A stretch of DNA of 55,944 bases from Rhodospirillaceae bacterium. Its GTDB lineage: Bacteria > Pseudomonadota > Alphaproteobacteria > Bin65. Within the stretch, counting starts at the first letter, position 1, and every line of letters starts with the position of its first letter. Positions 51,975 to 55,944 of the stretch are shown piece by piece. A model generated the notes under the pieces. It ran no database searches. It was not told the DNA's origin and worked only from the letters and a program-made list of their open reading frames with translations. The position numbers and the translations under genes were made by a program. Location of the stretch: contig JAPOST010000017.1 in assembly GCA_026709535.1 (NCBI GenBank), positions 1 to 55,944 on the forward strand, in the 5' to 3' direction.

Positions 51975-52535
51975 TCAGTCGCCGGTATAGTATTCCGGAA
52001 AACGCGCCTTGATCAGCGGTCCGTCGCTGGCCATGGCATGACACGTGTCTATGACAAGAGGCCTGGGTCCCGGCTTGTCGGGATCGGACCTGGATTCGCC
52101 TTTGAATCGGCTCTTGGCAACATGGGTCTGATAGGCGACGGTCCCCATTTGAGCAAGCATTTCCACGATATGGGTACAGCCCTTGCGGCCGCCGACGACC
52201 CGGCGCACCTCGCGCATCCAGCCGACGCCGATCCGGATCCCTGCGAGACGAGAAAAGGCCGGCGTGATGCTGGGGCACACAGGGTACGGATGATGATCGG
52301 TCGATGCCTCGCATGCCTGGATCACCAGGTTGTCGTCCACGGTCAAACGCACCCGCATTTCGTGGACCGGCATGTCCGGTTCCACGCGGCCGCGAGCCTC
52401 CGTATCGAAAGCGTACGACTTGTTGTCGGTGAGATGGCCTTCGATGTCCCACAGGCCGTCTTCCCGGATATAGCCGCGCATGGTGATGGCACGGGTGTGT
52501 AGCAATTCACGATCCACAGGGGTGGCAAGCGGCAT
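51975..52535 (-). CDS. DUF2889 family protein
   Basis: A 186-residue protein of the DUF2889 family. It starts LLHTRAITMRGYIREDGLWD and contains IEGHLTDNKSYAFD, VHEMRVRLTVDDNLVIQACE, HHPYPVCPSITPAFSRLAGI and RKGCTHIVEMLAQMGTVAYQ, all characteristic. The family has often been noted near aromatic and heterocycle degradation genes, but its function is unknown. It stands alone here, 98 bases before the CorC-type gene in the same orientation. Confidence 0.88.
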   Translation of the reverse strand: MPLATPVDRELLHTRAITMRGYIREDGLWDIEGHLTDNKSYAFDTEARGRVEPDMPVHEMRVRLTVDDNLVIQACEASTDHHPYPVCPSITPAFSRLAGIRIGVGWMREVRRVVGGRKGCTHIVEMLAQMGTVAYQTHVAKSRFKGESRSDPDKPGPRPLVIDTCHAMASDGPLIKARFPEYYTGD

Positions 52536-52633
52536 GTCAGCCTCGATATCGGCGTCGGAACAGACTGGACGTGTATCGGGTGCGTCAGTCAGGCCACCGG
52601 CCAGGTTGTCGCGATCTGGAGTCAGTCTGCTGG

Positions 52634-53917
52634 CTAGTCGCCCTGATCTTCCAGGGACGACACCCGAATCGACGTGATGCGATATCCTTTGCGACGCAGG
52701 ATTTCAAACCGGAAACCATGGAAGGCAAATACCTGCCGGACCTCCGGAATACGCTGCGCCTCATGCATCACCAGACCCGCAATGGTAGCGGCATCTTCGT
52801 CGGGCAATTCCCAGCCGTATTCGCGGTTGAGATCCCGGATCGTGACGTTACCGTCGACGACCAGAGAGCCGTCTCGTCCAGCGCGCACCCCTGCGACAGC
52901 GTGGTCATGCTCGTCCGCAATATCGCCGACAATCTCTTCCAGGATGTCCTCCAGGGTCACGATGCCCATCAGGGCGCCATACTCGTCTACCACCGTCGCG
53001 AAATGCTCACGGCGTTCCCGAAATGCGCGCAGTTGATCCAGAACGATCGTGGTCTCCGGAATGAACCAGGGTTCGCTGGCCACCTTCCTGATGTTCAGCG
53101 TTTCGACATTGCCCCCGGCGCGCTGTACCGCCCGCAGCAGATCCTTGGCGTGCAGGACGCCGATGATGTTGTCGGGATCGCCCCTGAAGACGGGAAGGCG
53201 GGTATGAGGGCTGGCGAGCACCTCCTTGACGACTTGCGGCGCAGGCTTGCCGGCGTCAATCATCGCCACGTTCGAACGATGGGTCATGATTTCTTCAACT
53301 TCCAGGTCGCCAAGGTCAAGAATGCTCGACAACATCTCTCGCTCGGCGGCCATTTCCGGATCCACAGCCGAAGCCGAGTGCATCCGGATCACGCCACGCA
53401 GTTCTTCTTCTTTTTCCTTGGTTTCGCTGTCCAGCCTCCGGTCGAACCGGACGCCGAAAACTCTCAGTGTTGCTTCGACCACCACCTGGACGGTGTGGGT
53501 GATCGGCGCCAGCAGAAAAACGACTACCCGCAGGACCGGCGCGATGCGCAAAGCTGTGCTGTCGGCATTGTTGATGGCGTAGGCCTTCGGCATGACCTCT
53601 GCAAAGATCAGAACCAGCAGGGTCATGGCGACGGTAGCGTAGAACACGCCGCCGCTGCCGAACCAGCCAATGAACAGGCTCGTGGCCAGGGCCGAGGCCA
53701 GAATGTTGATCAGGTTGTTGCCGAACAGGATGGCGCCAATCAGCCGATCCGTCCGAGCGCGCAACTGGTTGACGATCCCGGCGGCGCGCACTTCCTGGCG
53801 TTCGAGTTCCAGCATTCGCGGCTGCGATGCCGCCGTCATCGCCGTCTCCGACCCCGAAAAGAAAGCCGACATCGTCAGCAACACGAAGATGGGAAGAATA
53901 TCGAGAAAGATTTCCAT
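52634..53917 (-). CDS. CNNM/CorC-HlyC-type membrane protein with CBS pair
   Basis: A 427-residue protein with an N-terminal DUF21 membrane domain of about four segments (residues 1-170; ILPIFVLLTMSAFFSGSETA, GAILFGNNLINILASALATS, LLVLIFAEVMPKAYAI), two CBS domains (about 205-330; VEEIMTHRSNVAMIDAG, FATVVDEYGALMGIVTLEDI) and a CorC_HlyC tail. Members move or sense Mg2+ or Co2+; older names call them hemolysins. ATG 53917 is preferred over TTG 53926. Confidence 0.9.
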   Translation of the reverse strand: MEIFLDILPIFVLLTMSAFFSGSETAMTAASQPRMLELERQEVRAAGIVNQLRARTDRLIGAILFGNNLINILASALATSLFIGWFGSGGVFYATVAMTLLVLIFAEVMPKAYAINNADSTALRIAPVLRVVVFLLAPITHTVQVVVEATLRVFGVRFDRRLDSETKEKEEELRGVIRMHSASAVDPEMAAEREMLSSILDLGDLEVEEIMTHRSNVAMIDAGKPAPQVVKEVLASPHTRLPVFRGDPDNIIGVLHAKDLLRAVQRAGGNVETLNIRKVASEPWFIPETTIVLDQLRAFRERREHFATVVDEYGALMGIVTLEDILEEIVGDIADEHDHAVAGVRAGRDGSLVVDGNVTIRDLNREYGWELPDEDAATIAGLVMHEAQRIPEVRQVFAFHGFRFEILRRKGYRITSIRVSSLEDQGD

Positions 53918-53959
53918 GGATGGCAACTAAGTTGACCTGGCCCCAACCGATGCGGGCCG

Positions 53960-55096
53960 TCAGTTCAGGATACTTCTTAGATAGGACTTCAAGGCGCCGT
54001 CTTCGACATCGGCAGTTCGAAAGGCATCGCCGATTCCACGAACCATGATGAAGTTGATCCTGTCGTCGACGACTTTCTTGTCGTTACGCATCAGCGCCAT
54101 CATCGTGTCGGCCGTCAGCGTCAGGCCGGGGATCGACCGGGGATCGGTCACCAGCCCCACGCTCTCAAGATGGGCGCGTACCCGCTGGGCGTCCTGTCCC
54201 GTTGACCAGGCCATGGTCGCCGAGACGTCGAACGCCATCACCATGCCCATCGCGACCGCTTCGCCATGAAGAAGCCGGTCATGATAACCCGCAGCCGTTT
54301 CCAGAGCGTGTGCAAAGGTGTGACCCAGGTTCAGCAGCGCGCGCTCACCGGCGTCCCGTTCGTCACGAGCGACAACTTCGGCCTTGGCGGCGCAGGCAGT
54401 CCTGATCGCCTTGGTAGCTGCAGCACGGTCTCCGTCAACGACGCTCTTGCCATTGATCTCCAGCCATTCAAAAAAGTCGCGATCGCGGATGAGTCCGTAT
54501 TTGACCACTTCGGCGTAACCGGCCAGTCGCTGACGGCGATCCAACGTATTCAGCGTCTCCGGGTCGATCAGAACCCTGGCCGGCTGGTGAAATGCGCCGA
54601 TCAGGTTCTTGCCGGCCGGCACGTCGATGGCCGTCTTGCCGCCGACGGATGAGTCGACTTGTGCCAGCAGCGTCGTCGGTATCTGTATGAATGCTACACC
54701 GCGCAACAGAACGGCCGCTGCAAAGCCTGTCAGGTCGCCGATCACACCGCCCCCAAGCGCCACAAGGGTATCGCGCCGCTCCAGCCCCAGATCGAGACAT
54801 CGCGCCGTCAGAGTCTCCAGATGCCCGAATGACTTGGTCTCTTCTCCCGGCGGCAACACGACGGAATCGACAGCTACGCCGACGGCGCGCAGTTGGTGCT
54901 CCAGCATTGCCAAATAGTGGCCAGCAACGGTCTCGTCGGTCACGACGATCACCCGCGGCCGGGTCAAGATGGGGGCAATGGCGTCGGCGAACCGATAACG
55001 GAGGCCGGGCCGGATCTGGATGTCGTAGCTGCGATCGCCCAGAGAAACGCTTATTACAGCGGGCGCTTCGGCATCAGGTGAGCCTTGAGCCAGCAT
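53960..55096 (-). CDS. aroB: 3-dehydroquinate synthase
   Basis: Second enzyme of the shikimate pathway, turning DAHP into 3-dehydroquinate with NAD and a metal. The 378-residue protein has VVTDETVAGHYLAMLEHQL, VVLPPGEETKSFGHLETL, LVALGGGVIGDLTGFAAAVL, FIQIPTTLLAQVDSSVGGKT and the metal site LLNLGHTFAHALE with LLHGEAVAMGMV. ATG 55096 lies two bases beyond the aroK stop, so they are coupled; the TTG at 55150 would overlap aroK heavily. Confidence 0.95.
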   Translation of the reverse strand: MLAQGSPDAEAPAVISVSLGDRSYDIQIRPGLRYRFADAIAPILTRPRVIVVTDETVAGHYLAMLEHQLRAVGVAVDSVVLPPGEETKSFGHLETLTARCLDLGLERRDTLVALGGGVIGDLTGFAAAVLLRGVAFIQIPTTLLAQVDSSVGGKTAIDVPAGKNLIGAFHQPARVLIDPETLNTLDRRQRLAGYAEVVKYGLIRDRDFFEWLEINGKSVVDGDRAAATKAIRTACAAKAEVVARDERDAGERALLNLGHTFAHALETAAGYHDRLLHGEAVAMGMVMAFDVSATMAWSTGQDAQRVRAHLESVGLVTDPRSIPGLTLTADTMMALMRNDKKVVDDRINFIMVRGIGDAFRTADVEDGALKSYLRSILN

Positions 55097-55098
55097 CT

Positions 55099-55656
55099 TC
55101 AGACCCGCGGCCGGCGCGCGCGCTCGGGACACGCGGCGATCCAGTTGCAAAGGGCTTCCGTTACCCGAACCGTCATTTCACCGAGGGGCAGGTTGACGCT
55201 TTCCACGACGATATCGGATTCAGCATAGATCGGATTCCGGACCGCCATCAAGTCGGACAGGATTTGCCGCGCATTGCCATCTTTCAGCAAGGGGCGGTCA
55301 TTGCGTCGGCTCACCCGTTCCACCAGCGTATCCAGATCGGCGTTCAACCAGATCGAGATGCCGCGCAACTTTATCAGAAGACGCGTTTCCGGGCCCATGA
55401 AGGCGCCGCCGCCAGTTGCCAGAACATGCGGTTTGCCATCCAGCAAGCGGGCGATCACCTTGCGCTCGCCATCTCGGAAAGCGGCCTCGCCATGCTGCTC
55501 AAAAAAATCGCTGATGCTGCTGCCGGCGGCCGCCTCGATTTCAGCGTCGGCGTCGACGAACGGCAAATCAAGCTGTTTGGCCAGACGGCGACCTACAGCC
55601 GATTTGCCGACGCCCATCAGGCCGACCAGGACGATGGTCCGCTCAATCCGGGCCAA
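55099..55656 (-). CDS. aroK: Shikimate kinase
   Basis: Phosphorylates shikimate with ATP in aromatic amino acid synthesis. The 185-residue protein shows the P-loop IVLVGLMGVGKSAVGRRLA, the acidic VDADAEIEAAAGSSISDFFE, FRDGERKVI, and VLATGGGAFMGPETR. The only in-frame start is TTG 55656, since a stop codon lies eight codons upstream; AGGGAAAAGG precedes it. aroB follows at once. The remaining 288 bases of the window upstream of it show no gene. Confidence 0.95.
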   Translation of the reverse strand: MARIERTIVLVGLMGVGKSAVGRRLAKQLDLPFVDADAEIEAAAGSSISDFFEQHGEAAFRDGERKVIARLLDGKPHVLATGGGAFMGPETRLLIKLRGISIWLNADLDTLVERVSRRNDRPLLKDGNARQILSDLMAVRNPIYAESDIVVESVNLPLGEMTVRVTEALCNWIAACPERARRPRV

Positions 55657-55944
55657 GGATGCCTTTTCCCTGTGTATTCATGCTCCAAGCAGTACTGCAA
55701 CTATGGTCTACCTGGTAATCAGACAATGCTGATCGCCGATATTCCCGGCGCAAACCCTGTTGGATCAAGGTGCGACCACAGCAGCGCGTGCCGCAAAATC
55801 GCCATATTGGAGCAGCCTTTGTCAATTTCACGGTGGTCTTTGTGTTTGCAGTTTCTTCAATTGTGCTCAGGAATTCGCCCAAGTGGTTGGTTCCTGACGT
55901 CGCGGGTGCCGTCAGGGTCTGACGCATGAGTCATTTTGAGGTTA

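Noticed and set aside
1-55944. CRISPR arrays, rRNA genes, phage genes or a replication origin
   Set aside because: No regularly spaced repeats, rRNA-like sequence, structural phage genes or DnaA-box cluster were seen on reading through.

Overview
The window reads as chromosomal DNA of a GC-rich alphaproteobacterium, probably Rhodospirillales or a neighbouring order. Supporting signs are the cytochrome c / kdsB / pheA arrangement, speD-speE, queF-queG, an alphaproteobacterial Usg protein, ExoD, class 2 PyrD and many GTG/TTG starts. Species cannot be named from sequence alone.

Layout. (1) 1-11606 is mostly housekeeping: an SDR, a DmdC-type acyl-CoA dehydrogenase, spermidine synthesis (speD, speE), a histidinol-phosphatase-like enzyme, a membrane cytochrome c, KDO activation (kdsB), phenylalanine synthesis (pheA), msrA, and queuosine genes (queF, queG) behind an orphan NMT1-like binding protein. 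(2) 11607-12767 holds only degenerate coding traces. (3) 12768-18096 is a complete branched-chain amino acid type ABC operon with a frameshifted VOC gene at its end. (4) 18097-20011 is accessory: a HicB/HicA-like pair and a decayed IS1-family element. (5) 20012-30602 holds an SDR, a DUF429-like protein, a second complete Liv-type operon led by a polysaccharide deacetylase-like gene and ended by a strong terminator, a divergent Rieske oxygenase, an SH3 protein and a 2-hydroxyacid dehydrogenase.

(6) 30823-41583 is the most interesting part. It is an aerobic benzoyl-CoA (box) cluster: boxR, boxC and boxB, with a flavodoxin gene divergent from boxR. Two nearly identical TGCA-type operators sit on the boxR/flavodoxin and boxC promoters. 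No boxA reductase gene is in the window. Instead, an adrenodoxin-reductase-type ferredoxin/flavodoxin-NADP reductase and a two-subunit 2-oxoacid:ferredoxin oxidoreductase (korA, korB) follow on the same strand, beyond usg and an IS110 remnant. I infer that flavodoxin, fed by this reductase and possibly KorAB, supplies electrons to the BoxB epoxidase.

(7) 41593-43673 is a decayed accessory patch: a HerA-like ATPase pseudogene, a coupled two-gene HEPN-like unit and an IS66 remnant. (8) 43892-55656 returns to core genes: exoD, an HNH nuclease, marR, ruvX, tRNA-Glu(CTC), a PEP mutase/isocitrate lyase family enzyme, pyrD, a CitE-like lyase, pdxY, a LysE exporter, DUF2889, a CorC/HlyC-type protein, aroB and aroK. 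No rRNA, CRISPR array, phage or replication origin was seen.
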